NCBI GenBank assembly: GCA_963729215.1
Contig: CAVSND010000025.1
Span: 62,001-126,000 of the forward strand
Length of the DNA: 64,000 nucleotides
Origin: CAVQJU01 sp963729215
Lineage (GTDB): Bacteria > Acidobacteriota > Vicinamibacteria > Vicinamibacterales > CAVVIG01
Direction of reading: 5' to 3'
The stretch's first letter is position 1, and the number at the start of each line of letters is the position of its first letter. The notes under the pieces are model-generated. The model was not told the origin of the DNA, did not search any database, and saw only the letters and a program-made list of their open reading frames with translations. Both the position numbers and the translations under genes were made by a program. Of this stretch, positions 7,897 to 16,897 are shown piece by piece.

Positions 7897-9114
7897 GTGG
7901 ACATCACACGACGAACGGTAGTTCCCATCCTGGCTGCGATCAGCTTCTCGCACCTGCTGAACGACACGATTCAGTCTCTGCTGCCGGCTATTTATCCGAT
8001 CCTCAAGTCGTCTTATCAACTCAGCTTCGCCCAGGTCGGGCTGATGACGCTGACGCTGCAGCTGACCGCGTCGCTGCTGCAGCCGATCGTCGGCATCTAC
8101 ACCGATCGGCACCACACACCGTACTCGCTCGTCGCCGGCATGGGTTTCTCGCTTGTGGGATTGCTGCTGTTGTCGGTCGCGGGACGCCTCGGGTCGCTCC
8201 TGCTCGCGGCCGGCCTCGTCGGCGTCGGTTCGTCCGTGTTTCATCCCGAGTCGTCGCGCGTCGCACGGATGGCCTCGGGCGGGCGGCATGGCATGGCCCA
8301 GTCGGTGTTCCAGGTCGGCGGCAACGTCGGCTCCGCCATGGGCCCGCTCCTCGCGGCCTTTCTCGTCCTGCCGAGGGGCCAGATCAGCGTCGCCTGGTGT
8401 TCGCTCGTCGCGCTGCTCGCGATGATCGTTCTCTATCAGGTCGGCGGCTGGTACCAGGAGCACCGTCCGGCATCGACGATCCGCACGGGCGCATCGGTCG
8501 GCGTGGCAGGCGCGAAAGACGCCGGGCATCCTGGCCTGTCGCGAAACCGGATCCTGTTGTCGGTTGCGGTGCTCGTCGCGCTGATCTTCTCCAAGTATTT
8601 CTACCTTGCGAGCCTGAGCAGCTATTACACCTTCTACCTGATCAGCAAGTTTCATGTCTCGGTCCGCGCCGCCCAGATCGATCTCTTCATCTTCCTCGGC
8701 TCGGTGGCCGCGGGCACCATCCTCGGAGGGCCGATCGGCGACCGCTTCGGCAGAAAGCTCGTCATCTGGGTGTCGATTCTTGGCGTGTTTCCGTTCACCG
8801 TCCTGCTGCCGCACGCGAACCTGTTCTGGACGCGGATCCTCACGGTCGTGATCGGCCTGATCCTCGCGTCCGCGTTTTCGGCCATCGTTGTTTACGCGCA
8901 GGAACTGGTGCCGGGGCGCGTGGGCATGATCTCGGGCCTCTTCTTTGGCTTCGCCTTCGGCATGGGCGGGCTCGGCGCGGCAGTCCTCGGATGGCTCGCG
9001 GACGCGACCAGCATCGAATTCGTCTACCGGATCTGCGCGTACCTGCCGCTCATCGGAATCCTCACGGCATTCCTGCCAAACGTGGAGCATCGACCGGCTC
9101 ATGCGCAACACTGA
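7897..9114 (+). CDS. MFS transporter, fosmidomycin-resistance (Fsr) type
   Basis: Twelve-helix major facilitator superfamily exporter in the inner membrane, closest by eye to the fosmidomycin resistance protein group. GTG 7897 follows the preceding stop by 4 bp; ATG 7870 in the same frame is an alternative that would overlap it. Seen: SFSHLLNDTIQSLLPAIYP in helix 1, typical of Fsr, then GIYTDRHHTPY in the helix 2-3 loop, GSSVFHPESSRVARMASG, and the second half motif GGPIGDRFGRK. Length is 405 aa. The exported compound is unknown. Confidence 0.88.
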   Translation: MDITRRTVVPILAAISFSHLLNDTIQSLLPAIYPILKSSYQLSFAQVGLMTLTLQLTASLLQPIVGIYTDRHHTPYSLVAGMGFSLVGLLLLSVAGRLGSLLLAAGLVGVGSSVFHPESSRVARMASGGRHGMAQSVFQVGGNVGSAMGPLLAAFLVLPRGQISVAWCSLVALLAMIVLYQVGGWYQEHRPASTIRTGASVGVAGAKDAGHPGLSRNRILLSVAVLVALIFSKYFYLASLSSYYTFYLISKFHVSVRAAQIDLFIFLGSVAAGTILGGPIGDRFGRKLVIWVSILGVFPFTVLLPHANLFWTRILTVVIGLILASAFSAIVVYAQELVPGRVGMISGLFFGFAFGMGGLGAAVLGWLADATSIEFVYRICAYLPLIGILTAFLPNVEHRPAHAQH

Positions 9115-10480
9115 CCACGAGCACACGAAGACGAAGCACACGCGAAAGATTCTCTGCGCGGCCATCGCCGTCCTGGCGCTCGGTGCCGGCGGCGCCGCCC
9201 AGTCCGGAAAGGCCGCGCTGTTTGAAGGCGCGCGGCTCATCGACGGCACGGGTCGAGCGCCGATCGAAAACTCCGCGATTCTGGTCGAGAGCGGCCGGAT
9301 CACGCGCGTCGCCAGGCGGGGCCAGATCAAGGTCGCGCGCGGCACCCTTCGTGTCGACCTCGCCGGCAAGACAATCGTTCCGGGTCTTGTCCTGCTGCAT
9401 GGTCACGTCGGCTACATCAAGGGGACCACGTTCGCCGCGGAGAACTACACGCGGGACAACCTGATCGACCACCTCACCCGGTATCTCTATTACGGCATCG
9501 TCGCCATGATGAGCACGGGCACCGATCCGGGCGACCTGCCGTATCAGTTGAGAGCCGAAGCGCACCCGGGGGCGCTGTTCCGGACCGCCGGGCGCGGGTT
9601 TGCCGCTCCCGATGCATCGACCGGCAACCTCGCGATGCGCGGCGTCGCGTACGGCGTGACGACGGAGGAAGAGGCGCGGCAGGATGTTCGTGAGCTCGCG
9701 GCCAGGAAACCGGACTTCGTGAAGATCTGGGTGGACGACCGCAACGGCTCGGTGAAGAAGCTGAGCCCGGCGCTCTACCGCGCGATCATCGACGAGGCAC
9801 ACCGGAACAACCTGCGTGTCATGGCGCACGTGTTCTACCTGTCCGATGCGCGCGATCTCGTGGATGCCGGCGTGGATGGGTTCCTGCACCTCGTCAGGGA
9901 TGCCGAGATGGACGCGAGCCTCGTGACCGCGATGGCGAAGAAGCGGGTGTTCGTGACGCCGAACCTCGGGACAAGCGAGGCGGGCACCTACACCGGCCAG
10001 CCAGCCTGGCTGGACGACCCCGCGCTGGCCGAGTCGGCGTCAGCCGACAGCATTCGAAAGGTCGCCGGCGTCTACGCGTCACGGGCAGCGGCAGGGCCGC
10101 GCGTGGTCGCCGTCGAGTCGTACACGAAGCAGAAGCGCAGCCTGGCGAAGCTGAATGCGGCGGGCGTGCCCATCGCCCTTGGCGACGACACCGGGATCGA
10201 AAATACGTTCTTCGGCTACGGCGACCATCGCGAGCTCGAGCTCATGGTGTCGGCCGGCATGACACCGATGCAGGTGCTCGTGGCCGCGACGCGCACGCCG
10301 GCCGCGCTGCTCCACCTGGATGGCCTCGGCGCGGTCGCGCCCGGCAAGAGCGCGGACTTCATTGTGCTGAACGCGAACCCGCTCGAGAACATCGCGAACA
10401 CGCGGAAGATCGCCGCCGTGTATCAGCGCGGTGTGCAGGTCGATCGCGCCGCCCTTCGCAAGAACTGGACGAGCAGATAG
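9101..10480 (+). CDS. Metal-dependent amidohydrolase, exported
   Basis: Imidazolonepropionase-like amidohydrolase of the PF01979 superfamily. ATG 9101 overlaps the MFS gene by 14 bp, so translation is probably coupled. A signal peptide (ILCAAIAVLALGAGGAAQS) directs it to the periplasm. Seen: ARLIDGTGRAPIE, typical of the family N-terminus, GLVLLHGHVG with the HxH metal pair near residue 110, KIWVDD near 210 with the carboxylated-Lys position, HVFYLSDA, and GDDTGIENTF with the terminal Asp, then TPAALLHLDGLGAVAPGKSAD. Length is 459 aa. Substrates of such exported members range from dipeptides to cyclic imides; none is indicated. Confidence 0.87.
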   Translation: MRNTDHEHTKTKHTRKILCAAIAVLALGAGGAAQSGKAALFEGARLIDGTGRAPIENSAILVESGRITRVARRGQIKVARGTLRVDLAGKTIVPGLVLLHGHVGYIKGTTFAAENYTRDNLIDHLTRYLYYGIVAMMSTGTDPGDLPYQLRAEAHPGALFRTAGRGFAAPDASTGNLAMRGVAYGVTTEEEARQDVRELAARKPDFVKIWVDDRNGSVKKLSPALYRAIIDEAHRNNLRVMAHVFYLSDARDLVDAGVDGFLHLVRDAEMDASLVTAMAKKRVFVTPNLGTSEAGTYTGQPAWLDDPALAESASADSIRKVAGVYASRAAAGPRVVAVESYTKQKRSLAKLNAAGVPIALGDDTGIENTFFGYGDHRELELMVSAGMTPMQVLVAATRTPAALLHLDGLGAVAPGKSADFIVLNANPLENIANTRKIAAVYQRGVQVDRAALRKNWTSR

Positions 10481-10551
10481 AAGAGGCGGACGGGCGCTAA
10501 CGCCTGGCGTGTCCTTCGACGATCTCGAGCTCCATTCGGTCGGGCGCCTGC

Positions 10552-11694
10552 CTAGGAAATCCCCTTAAAGACGAACTTCTGCACGCGCTTCGTCCGGAGC
10601 TCCGCGGAATAGAGGTTGCCCTTGGAATCGGTCGCGATTTCGTGCACGGTGCCGAACTCGCCGGGGTTCGTCCCACCCTTGCCGAACGATCCCACAATGG
10701 TCATCGCCTTTCGATCGACGATGACGATCTGGTTGTTGCCGAGGTCGGCGACGTAGAGGAAGCGTTGCTCGCGGTCCGGCGAGAAGGCCAGCCCCGCCGC
10801 CGTCTGCATGGCCGCGGTCCCCGCGCCGATGGCGAGCTGCTGCTTGAACTCGCCGGCGGTGGTGAAGACTTGCACGCGCTTGTTGCCGCGGTCGGCCACG
10901 TAGACGAGCCCGTCGTTCGACACCCTGATGCTGTGCACGATGTTGAACGGCGTGCCGCCGTTCGCGCCCCACGTACGCTTGAACTTGCCGGTGGCGGCGT
11001 CGAACACCGCGACTCGATGGTTGCCGTAACCATCGGCCACGAAAAGCTCGTTCGCGGGCACGAAGAGATGCATGTCTGCGGGCTGCTTGACGTTGTCGTG
11101 GTCGGCGTCGCCCGCGCTCTTGCCGCTGTGCCCGAACTGCAGCAGGAACTTCCCCGCCGACGTGAACTTCAGGAGCATGTCGTCGGAGTTGCCGGGAGGC
11201 GGCGGCGTGCCGAAGCCGTTGTTGCCGCTGATCCAGACGGTTCGGTCCGGCGCGGCATAGATCCCGTGTTCCCGTTCCGGCCATTCGTAGCCGACAGCCG
11301 GTCCGCCCCATCCCGCGATGAATTTTCCCGACGCGTCGAACTCCAGCACGGCGGGCGCCGCGTTGGCGCGCTGCTCCGGCGCCACGGTCCGCGGGCGATG
11401 GATCATCCACACATGATCCCGCGCGTCCACGGCAACGGACGACATGTCGCCAAGCACCTTACCCGGCGGCAGCGATGGAAACGACGGATCCACTTCGAAT
11501 CGCGGCACCGCCGATCCCGCCTGCGCCTCCACGACACCGTTGCGGGTGCTCCCCACCGACAGGACGGCGAGCATGACGCCCAGCGCCCCCGCGACTGCGA
11601 AACCTAGAACGTTTTGCCCGTGGCGGCCGGCTTCAGCCGGCCGGCGAACGTCCGCATGAAGGCGGACGCTACGGGTGACGAGTTGTGGATTCAT
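10552..11694 (-). CDS. NHL-repeat beta-propeller, exported
   Basis: Six-bladed NHL-repeat propeller of the type often annotated as peptidyl-alpha-hydroxyglycine alpha-amidating lyase-like or 6-bladed beta-propeller. ATG 11694 precedes residues 7-26, which are encoded by a GTAG palindrome pair, and only then the hydrophobic signal segment (FAVAGALGVMLAVLSVG). The body has repeated blade motifs: VAVDARDHVWMIHR, FVADGYGNHRVAVFDA, VYVADRGNKRVQVF, LYVADLGNNQIVIVD. The lyase active site is not obvious, so a binding role is as likely as catalysis. No neighbour on the same strand. Confidence 0.83.
   Translation of the reverse strand: MNPQLVTRSVRLHADVRRPAEAGRHGQNVLGFAVAGALGVMLAVLSVGSTRNGVVEAQAGSAVPRFEVDPSFPSLPPGKVLGDMSSVAVDARDHVWMIHRPRTVAPEQRANAAPAVLEFDASGKFIAGWGGPAVGYEWPEREHGIYAAPDRTVWISGNNGFGTPPPPGNSDDMLLKFTSAGKFLLQFGHSGKSAGDADHDNVKQPADMHLFVPANELFVADGYGNHRVAVFDAATGKFKRTWGANGGTPFNIVHSIRVSNDGLVYVADRGNKRVQVFTTAGEFKQQLAIGAGTAAMQTAAGLAFSPDREQRFLYVADLGNNQIVIVDRKAMTIVGSFGKGGTNPGEFGTVHEIATDSKGNLYSAELRTKRVQKFVFKGIS
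11620..11672. repeat. GTAG-type palindrome pair inside a gene's 5' end
   Basis: Left unit GTGG plus CGGCCGGC/GCCGGCCG around TTCA; right unit a CGTCCGC/GCGGACG hairpin around ATGAAG, ending CTAC. The head tetranucleotide is degenerate (GTGG). The pair lies within the N-terminal codons of the NHL-repeat gene and is translated in frame. Confidence 0.65.
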
Positions 11695-11882
11695 GTCGGT
11701 CTCCCGCCCAATGACGGTTTCGTAAGCCGGATTCAGCGCCGGCCGCGCCAAGAGTCTGCCTCCGAAAGGTCTTTCCAGGCTGGTAACTCTGCCAGATCGC
11801 CCCGTAATCATTGCCGAAACATGAGTTCCGGGCACCCCCGGTGACGGTGTCGTCCGGCCGGAGCCTTGCTCGATCATTCGCC

Positions 11883-12083
11883 ATGACCAAACTGGACCTC
11901 CAGCGACGCATCGCCCTGACCGAGCTCATGGCCGCCCCGGATCCGCCGGAGCTCAAGCGCGGCCACCAGCAGCGGTTCGAAGGCCGGCCCAATCGTTACG
12001 AGCTCGTGCCGGTGCTGGCCATGCACTTCGCACAGACGCGGCTGATCGAGTTCCAGGAACGCGCAGACTGCCGTCAGTCGTAG
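11883..12083 (+). CDS. Small hypothetical protein
   Basis: A 66-residue frame from ATG 11883 (MTKLDLQRRIALTEL). It is soluble, charged and without signal peptide. It sits in a divergent position to the NHL-repeat gene and overlaps the end of the convergent metallo-hydrolase by 10 bp. I do not recognise a family. Codon choice is like its neighbours, which mildly supports a real gene. Confidence 0.45.
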   Translation: MTKLDLQRRIALTELMAAPDPPELKRGHQQRFEGRPNRYELVPVLAMHFAQTRLIEFQERADCRQS

Positions 12084-12928
12084 TACGCGGGCGCCTTCTT
12101 CAACGTCGCGTTGGTGGCGGCGTCGTGTGAGATCCACATCTGCGCCTTCGTCTTCTTCAGAAACGCGTCGATGTTCGCGCGGCTGACCGCCGACTGTTCC
12201 TTGTTGAACTCGAAGCTCGGGAACCGGTTCATCGTCCGCTCTTCGGGATAGTGATACAGGTCGCCGGCCACGAGCAGCGGGCCGGTCTTCCGTAGTTTCA
12301 GAAAAAGCACCTGATGGCCGGGCGTGTGCCCGGGCGCGGACTTGATGACGACGGTGCCGTCGCCGAACACGTCGTAGTCGTCTTTGTCCAGAATCGTCGT
12401 CTTTGCCGTCTTGAGCGCGCTGAACGTGGCCTGCTCGATGATGCCGGCCGGCTTCTCCGCGAACATCGCGTCGCGTTCAGCCGCGCGCACGAGCCAGGTC
12501 GAGCCCGCGAACGCGTTCGCGTTGGCGGTGTGATCGGAGTGGTAATGCGACATCGCCAGGTACGTGATGTCGGCGGGTGTGTACCCGAGCGCGGCGAGCT
12601 GCGGCAGCAACGGCCGGCTCACGGTTGACGCGCGCTCTGTCACCGGCGAGCCGTCGCTCTTGAAGGCGGTGTCGGGAATGACGCCGACGTCCCACATCAA
12701 CGTCCCCTTCGGGTGCGCCACCAGGTAACACGCCACGAAGAAGTCGCGGATCGGTACTTCGTCTTTCTTGAAGCCGAACAGCTCGACGCCGAGACCCTTG
12801 ATCACACCGCAGTCGAACACATAAAGCCGCGGACTCGACACCTTCGGCGGTGTCGCTGCCCCCGCCCGTGCGTAACCGGCGCCCGATGCGGTCAGGACAA
12901 CCGCGACGGCGACGGCACCACGAGCCAC
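12074..12928 (-). CDS. Metallo-beta-lactamase-fold hydrolase (lactonase-like), exported
   Basis: Zinc hydrolase of the metallo-beta-lactamase superfamily, close to the AttM/AiiA N-acyl-homoserine lactonase group. Seen: RLYVFDCGVIKG near the N-terminus of the mature protein, LAMSHYHSDH with the HxHxDH zinc motif near residue 155, KSAPGHTPGHQVLF with the third His, AGDLYHYPEE with the bridging Asp, and a final ISHD. I prefer GTG 12928, giving a signal peptide (AVAVAVVLTASGAGYARA); the frame stays open to GTG 12994 through a heptamer array. Quorum-signal lactone cleavage is possible but not shown. Confidence 0.87.
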   Translation of the reverse strand: MARGAVAVAVVLTASGAGYARAGAATPPKVSSPRLYVFDCGVIKGLGVELFGFKKDEVPIRDFFVACYLVAHPKGTLMWDVGVIPDTAFKSDGSPVTERASTVSRPLLPQLAALGYTPADITYLAMSHYHSDHTANANAFAGSTWLVRAAERDAMFAEKPAGIIEQATFSALKTAKTTILDKDDYDVFGDGTVVIKSAPGHTPGHQVLFLKLRKTGPLLVAGDLYHYPEERTMNRFPSFEFNKEQSAVSRANIDAFLKKTKAQMWISHDAATNATLKKAPAYYD

Positions 12929-12985
12929 GAGCCACGAGCAACGAGTCACGAGCCCCGAGCCACGAGCTACGAGCCGCGAGCCACT
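12919..12985. repeat. Heptamer tandem array (CACGAGC)
   Basis: About nine units of CACGAGC with single-base variants (AACGAGT, CCCGAGC, TACGAGC). Read on the minus strand it encodes repeats of the type Leu-Val-Ala-Arg-Gly-Ser at the 5' end of the metallo-hydrolase. Same unit as at 15361 (complement) and 26431. Confidence 0.75.
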
Positions 12986-14153
12986 AGTTGACACTCTTCT
13001 GCTCCTTCTCGTATCCGAGCCGCAGGATGCCGTTTTTCGTGCCGCCGACCGATCCGGTAGTCAGCCAGTCCAGCGAGGCCTTGAACATCAGCGTGTGGTT
13101 CGCCTCCCACATGGCGTTGTGCGAGGAGCACGCCAGGTCCACGAACACCTTCTCCTGCGCGGCCAGATCGGCGAAGAGCTCTCGAACGCGATCGGGAGAG
13201 ACCTGCTTGTCGAAGGCGCCCGTTACCATCAGCGTGGGCGTTTGATTCTTCGACACGACAGCCTGATTCCATCCCCAGCTCGGGACCGTCGGCGCGCGAC
13301 GTACGCCGGCATTCCACGTGCTGCCTACGGGATCCGACGCGACCATCTGCGCCCACACGACGCCGCTGACCGACTTGTCGTATTGATCCGGACAGCCCAC
13401 CTGACGATCCCAGTTCGCGTCGAATTCCGGCTGCGACTGCGTGTTGAACACCACGGTATCTGGACGCGTCGCAGGAGGACCGTCAGGTCCAGTCCGCGCG
13501 TAGGCCGGGGCGAGCAGGACCAGGCGCTGCACGCGGTCGGGATGCTGCGCCGCGTATCCGCCGGCACGCGGACCGCCCTGCGACCAGCCAACCAGGCTGA
13601 CGCGCTCGACGTGGCGGAGGGTGCGCAGATAGTCGATGACGGCGCCGATGTCGTTCCAGTCCGACGCGATGGTCGTGGCGCTCCCTTGAAACGAAGGCGC
13701 GCACGGCGCCGGCATCAGCGCGGGCACGAATTGCGGCTGTTGTGCGCGCGCGAGATTGCACGGGTCGTTCATCACAGTCGGCCGTGTCGATCGCCCGTAG
13801 CCGGTCATATCCATCGAGAACACGTCGAACCCGCCGTGCGCCAGATACGCCATCCAGCTGTAATCGGAGGACGGCACGTCGAACGCCACTTCGGCGGGTG
13901 TTCCGGCGCCGTGGACGAACAGGACGACGCCCGACGAGCCGTGAAGGAGCGACCGGCCCTCGACGCGCTCGCGTACGTAAAGCTGCGCGGTCTGGCCGTT
14001 CATCGAGGGCGCGGTGGAGCGGACCGGCACGTAACGGTCGACGCTGAGCAGCTGGGTATTGTCGGCGGCCGGAGCCGTTCCTCCGCCGGTGACGCTGGCG
14101 CAGCCGGAGACAGCTGCCAGCAGGGCTAACAGAGCAATAAATCTGAATCGCAT
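12984..14153 (-). CDS. Alpha/beta-hydrolase lipoprotein
   Basis: Alpha/beta-hydrolase anchored as a lipoprotein. ATG 14153 opens a signal peptide with lipobox AVSGC (Cys at residue 18). Seen: VVLFVHGAG (oxyanion region), SMDMTGYGRS, the nucleophile elbow LVGWSQGG near residue 205, PTLMVTGAFDKQV with the acid, and SSHNAMWE with the catalytic His. Length is 389 aa, longer than the minimal fold, with a cap insertion. It lies directly upstream of the metallo-hydrolase on the same strand. Substrate unknown. Confidence 0.85.
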   Translation of the reverse strand: MRFRFIALLALLAAVSGCASVTGGGTAPAADNTQLLSVDRYVPVRSTAPSMNGQTAQLYVRERVEGRSLLHGSSGVVLFVHGAGTPAEVAFDVPSSDYSWMAYLAHGGFDVFSMDMTGYGRSTRPTVMNDPCNLARAQQPQFVPALMPAPCAPSFQGSATTIASDWNDIGAVIDYLRTLRHVERVSLVGWSQGGPRAGGYAAQHPDRVQRLVLLAPAYARTGPDGPPATRPDTVVFNTQSQPEFDANWDRQVGCPDQYDKSVSGVVWAQMVASDPVGSTWNAGVRRAPTVPSWGWNQAVVSKNQTPTLMVTGAFDKQVSPDRVRELFADLAAQEKVFVDLACSSHNAMWEANHTLMFKASLDWLTTGSVGGTKNGILRLGYEKEQKSVN

Positions 14154-14280
14154 CGGCAGACGATACGCGGATTGCACCATCCTGTCGAGACCGCCGCATG
14201 CCCTTCGGGAAGGCTTCGCCCCGGGTGTACAATGCGCGGGTTCTAGGTCCGTTGATTCGTGACACCTCCTGGTGCTGCCC

Positions 14281-15361
14281 ATGTTGATGATCATCGCTCT
14301 CACTGCCGCCCTGGCCCAGGCCGCGAGCGGCCAGACACCGGCGCCAGCGGCGGATCCGAAGCCGCCGGCCCGGGCCAACGCCGTCGAGCACATCAAGGTC
14401 CATGGCAAAGCGCTCGAGGGCAACCTCGAGGGCGATTCGCCGGATCGCGACGTCACGGTCTACCTGCCGCCGAGCTACGCCTCCGAGCGCTCGCGGCGCT
14501 ATCCCGTCGTGTACCTGTTGCACGGCTATGGCGGCACGGACGACACATTCAACGGACGTCTGGCGAGGCTCCCTGACAGCGCGGACAAGCTCGCGGCCGC
14601 CGGCACGGCCCGGGAAATGATCGTCGTGATGCCGAACGCCTTCACGCTGCACAAAGGCAGCATGTACTCAAACTCGGTGACCACCGGCGACTGGGAGACG
14701 TACGTCGCCCGCGACCTGGTCGCGTATGTCGATGGCCACTACCGAACCATTCCGAACAGGATGTCGCGCGGCCTCGGCGGTCATTCGATGGGCGGCTACG
14801 GCGCCGTGCGGATCGGGATGAAGCGTCCCGATGTGTTCTCGAGCCTCTACCTCATGAGCTCGTGCTGTCTCAACGCCGCGCTGACTTTCGATCCGGGCCG
14901 GATGGCGCCGGCTGAAGCGATCAAAACGCGCGAAGCGGCGGAGGAGGCGGGTCGCGGCCGCGGATTCGGGCCGTCGGTGAACCTCGCGGAAGGCGCCGCG
15001 TGGTCGCCGAACCCGGGCAACCCGCCGCTGTTCCTGGACCTGCCCGTCAAGGACGGCAAGCTCCAGGCCGACGTCGTCGCCAAGTGGGCCGCGAACGCGC
15101 CGCTCGCGATGGTCGGGCAATACATCCCGAACCTGAAGATGTACCACGCGATCGCGATGGAAGTCGGCACGAAGGACGGCCTGCTCGCGTCGAACAAGGA
15201 ACTGGAGCAGACATTCACGCGGTTCGGCGTCGAGCACACGTATCAGGAGTACCGACGGCGATCACACGAACAGGGTGTTCGAGCGCATCGAACAGAACGT
15301 GCTGCCCTTCTTCTCGAAGAACCTGTCGTTCGACGCGCGGAGTTCATCGACGAAGCACTGA
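14281..15361 (+). CDS. Esterase D-type hydrolase, exported, one frameshift
   Basis: Serine esterase of the esterase D / S-formylglutathione hydrolase-like superfamily (PF00756). ATG 14281 gives a short signal peptide (MIIALTAALAQAASG); GTG 14272 is an alternative. Seen: VTVYLPPSYA, VVYLLHGYGG, GLGGHSMGGYGA with the nucleophilic Ser near 165, and after the break DGDHTNRVF with the catalytic His. The frame shifts near 15252, where TACGAC appears as TACCGAC, and the corrected frame ends at TGA 15359-15361. The exported members include acetylxylan and feruloyl esterases; no specific substrate can be read. Confidence 0.85.
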
Positions 15362-15386
15362 CTCGTGGCTCGTGGCTCGTGGCTCG
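15361..15386. repeat. Heptamer tandem array (ACTCGTG/GCTCGTG)
   Basis: Three to four units of GCTCGTG between the esterase stop and the next start. It overlaps the last base of the esterase stop codon. Confidence 0.65.
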
Positions 15387-15410
15387 AAACGCTGATTGAA
15401 GGGATTACCG

Positions 15411-15800
15411 ATGAGAGTTGTTCGTTTCCTGACCCTGATGGCCGCCGCGTTGACGCTCGCGACACCCGCCCTCGCCCAGTTCGGACATCCCCTCAAGGGC
15501 ACCTGGATCGGCGAGTGGGGCCCGAACAAGGAGCACGTCGTCGTCGAGTTGAAGTGGGAAGGCAACGCGATCACGGGCACGATCAACCCCGGCGCGAATG
15601 GGATTCCGCTCAAGGTCGCGACATTCGACGCGCCGAAATGGACCGTGCACTTCGAGGCCGACGGGAAAGATCGCGGGGGCAATGCGGTGCACTTCGTCAT
15701 CGACGGCAAAGTCGAAAACATCGGCGCCTACGCCCGCTTCATCACCGGCACGTGGACACAGGGTTCCGTGAAGGGCGACTTCAAAATCACCAGGACATAA
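15411..15800 (+). CDS. Small exported protein, unknown
   Basis: A 129-residue protein from ATG 15411 with a clear signal peptide (FLTLMAAALTLATPALAQ). The mature part (FGHPLKGTWIGEWGPNKEHV...) is rich in beta-strand pattern: GTWIGEW, VVVELKWEGNAITGTINPG, WTVHFEADGKD, ITGTWTQGSVKGDFKITR, which looks like a small lipocalin-like or beta-barrel domain. Similar short proteins are common beside acidobacterial secreted enzymes. No function is assigned. Confidence 0.75.
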   Translation: MRVVRFLTLMAAALTLATPALAQFGHPLKGTWIGEWGPNKEHVVVELKWEGNAITGTINPGANGIPLKVATFDAPKWTVHFEADGKDRGGNAVHFVIDGKVENIGAYARFITGTWTQGSVKGDFKITRT

Positions 15801-15804
15801 GCCC

Positions 15805-16854
15805 ATGGCGGTGACTCGCCGTACGTTCCTCACAACCGCCGCGATTGCGGGCGCCGCCGGGTTCGCCCGCGCCGGCGCGCAGACGCAAGCACCGGTGTCG
15901 CCCGTGCCGACGCCTCGCGACTGGGTTCGCGGCGAGCCCGTTCAGTATCCCGACCCCGACATCGTCGCGCTCGACAACCGGTTTCGCCGCTACATCGTCG
16001 GCAACACGTCGATCAAACGGCTCTACACCGGCACGATGTGGTCCGAGGGCCCCGCGTGGAACGGCGTGGGCCGGTATCTCGTGTGGAGTGACATCCCGAA
16101 CAACGTCCAGATGCGGTGGGCCGAGGAAGACGGACGCGTCACCGTGCTGCGGAATCCGTCGGGCTACAGCAACGGCAACACGTTCGACTTCGAGGGCCGT
16201 CAGCTCTCCTGCGAGCACGGCGGGCGGCGCGTCGTGCGGTACGAGCACAACGGCACCCTGACCGTGATCGCCGACAAGTTCAACGGCAAGCGGTTGAACT
16301 CGCCCAACGATGTCGCGGTGCATCCGGACGGCGGCGTCTGGTTCACCGATCCGACGTACGGCATTCGGGGTAACTACGAAGGGTTCAAGAGCGAGCAGGA
16401 GACCAAGGAAGCCGTCTACCGAGTGGACGGGAAGACACTCCAGATCGACAAGGTCACCGACGATCAGAGCGGACCGAACGGCATCTGCTTTTCGCCGGAT
16501 TTCCGGAAGCTCTACGTTGCCGACACGGGCATGGGGCGGGACATCCGCGTCTACGACGTCGACGGGAAGTCGTTGCGCAACGGTAAACGATTCATCCAGC
16601 TCGACATTCCCGGCACAGGTGCTCCGTCAGCGGCCGACGGCATCCGATGCGACGTGGACGGGAACGTCTGGGCCGGCGCGCGGCCGGGTGTGCAGGTCGT
16701 GGCGCCCGACGGCACACGGATCGGCATGATTCGCCTGCCGGAAACGTGCGCGAACGTCTGCTTCGGCGGGTCCCGCCACAACCGGCTGTTCATGGCCGCC
16801 AGCCAGTCGCTCTATGCGGTGTACGTCGAGACGACCGGCGCCCACTTTGCCTGA
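15805..16854 (+). CDS. SMP-30/gluconolactonase-family protein, Tat-exported
   Basis: Six-bladed propeller of the SMP-30/gluconolactonase/LRE family, probably hydrolysing a sugar or related lactone in the periplasm. ATG 15805 starts a twin-arginine signal (TRRTFLTTAAIAGAAGF). Seen: MWSEGPAWNGVGRYLVWSDIPNN with the metal-binding Glu, LSCEHGGRRVVRYE, LNSPNDVAVHPDGGVWFTDPTYG with the conserved Asn-Asp, GPNGICFSPD, and ADGIRCDVDGNVW. Length is 349 aa. It is 4 bp after the preceding small gene, so likely one transcript. Confidence 0.9.
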   Translation: MAVTRRTFLTTAAIAGAAGFARAGAQTQAPVSPVPTPRDWVRGEPVQYPDPDIVALDNRFRRYIVGNTSIKRLYTGTMWSEGPAWNGVGRYLVWSDIPNNVQMRWAEEDGRVTVLRNPSGYSNGNTFDFEGRQLSCEHGGRRVVRYEHNGTLTVIADKFNGKRLNSPNDVAVHPDGGVWFTDPTYGIRGNYEGFKSEQETKEAVYRVDGKTLQIDKVTDDQSGPNGICFSPDFRKLYVADTGMGRDIRVYDVDGKSLRNGKRFIQLDIPGTGAPSAADGIRCDVDGNVWAGARPGVQVVAPDGTRIGMIRLPETCANVCFGGSRHNRLFMAASQSLYAVYVETTGAHFA

Positions 16855-16897
16855 GTAAGTACGTTATCCTATCGGTTCTCATACGGAGGAGAGAAAC

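Noticed and set aside
12919..12985. Heptamer arrays as CRISPR repeats
   Set aside because: Units of 7-9 bp without unique spacers, no cas genes anywhere in the window.
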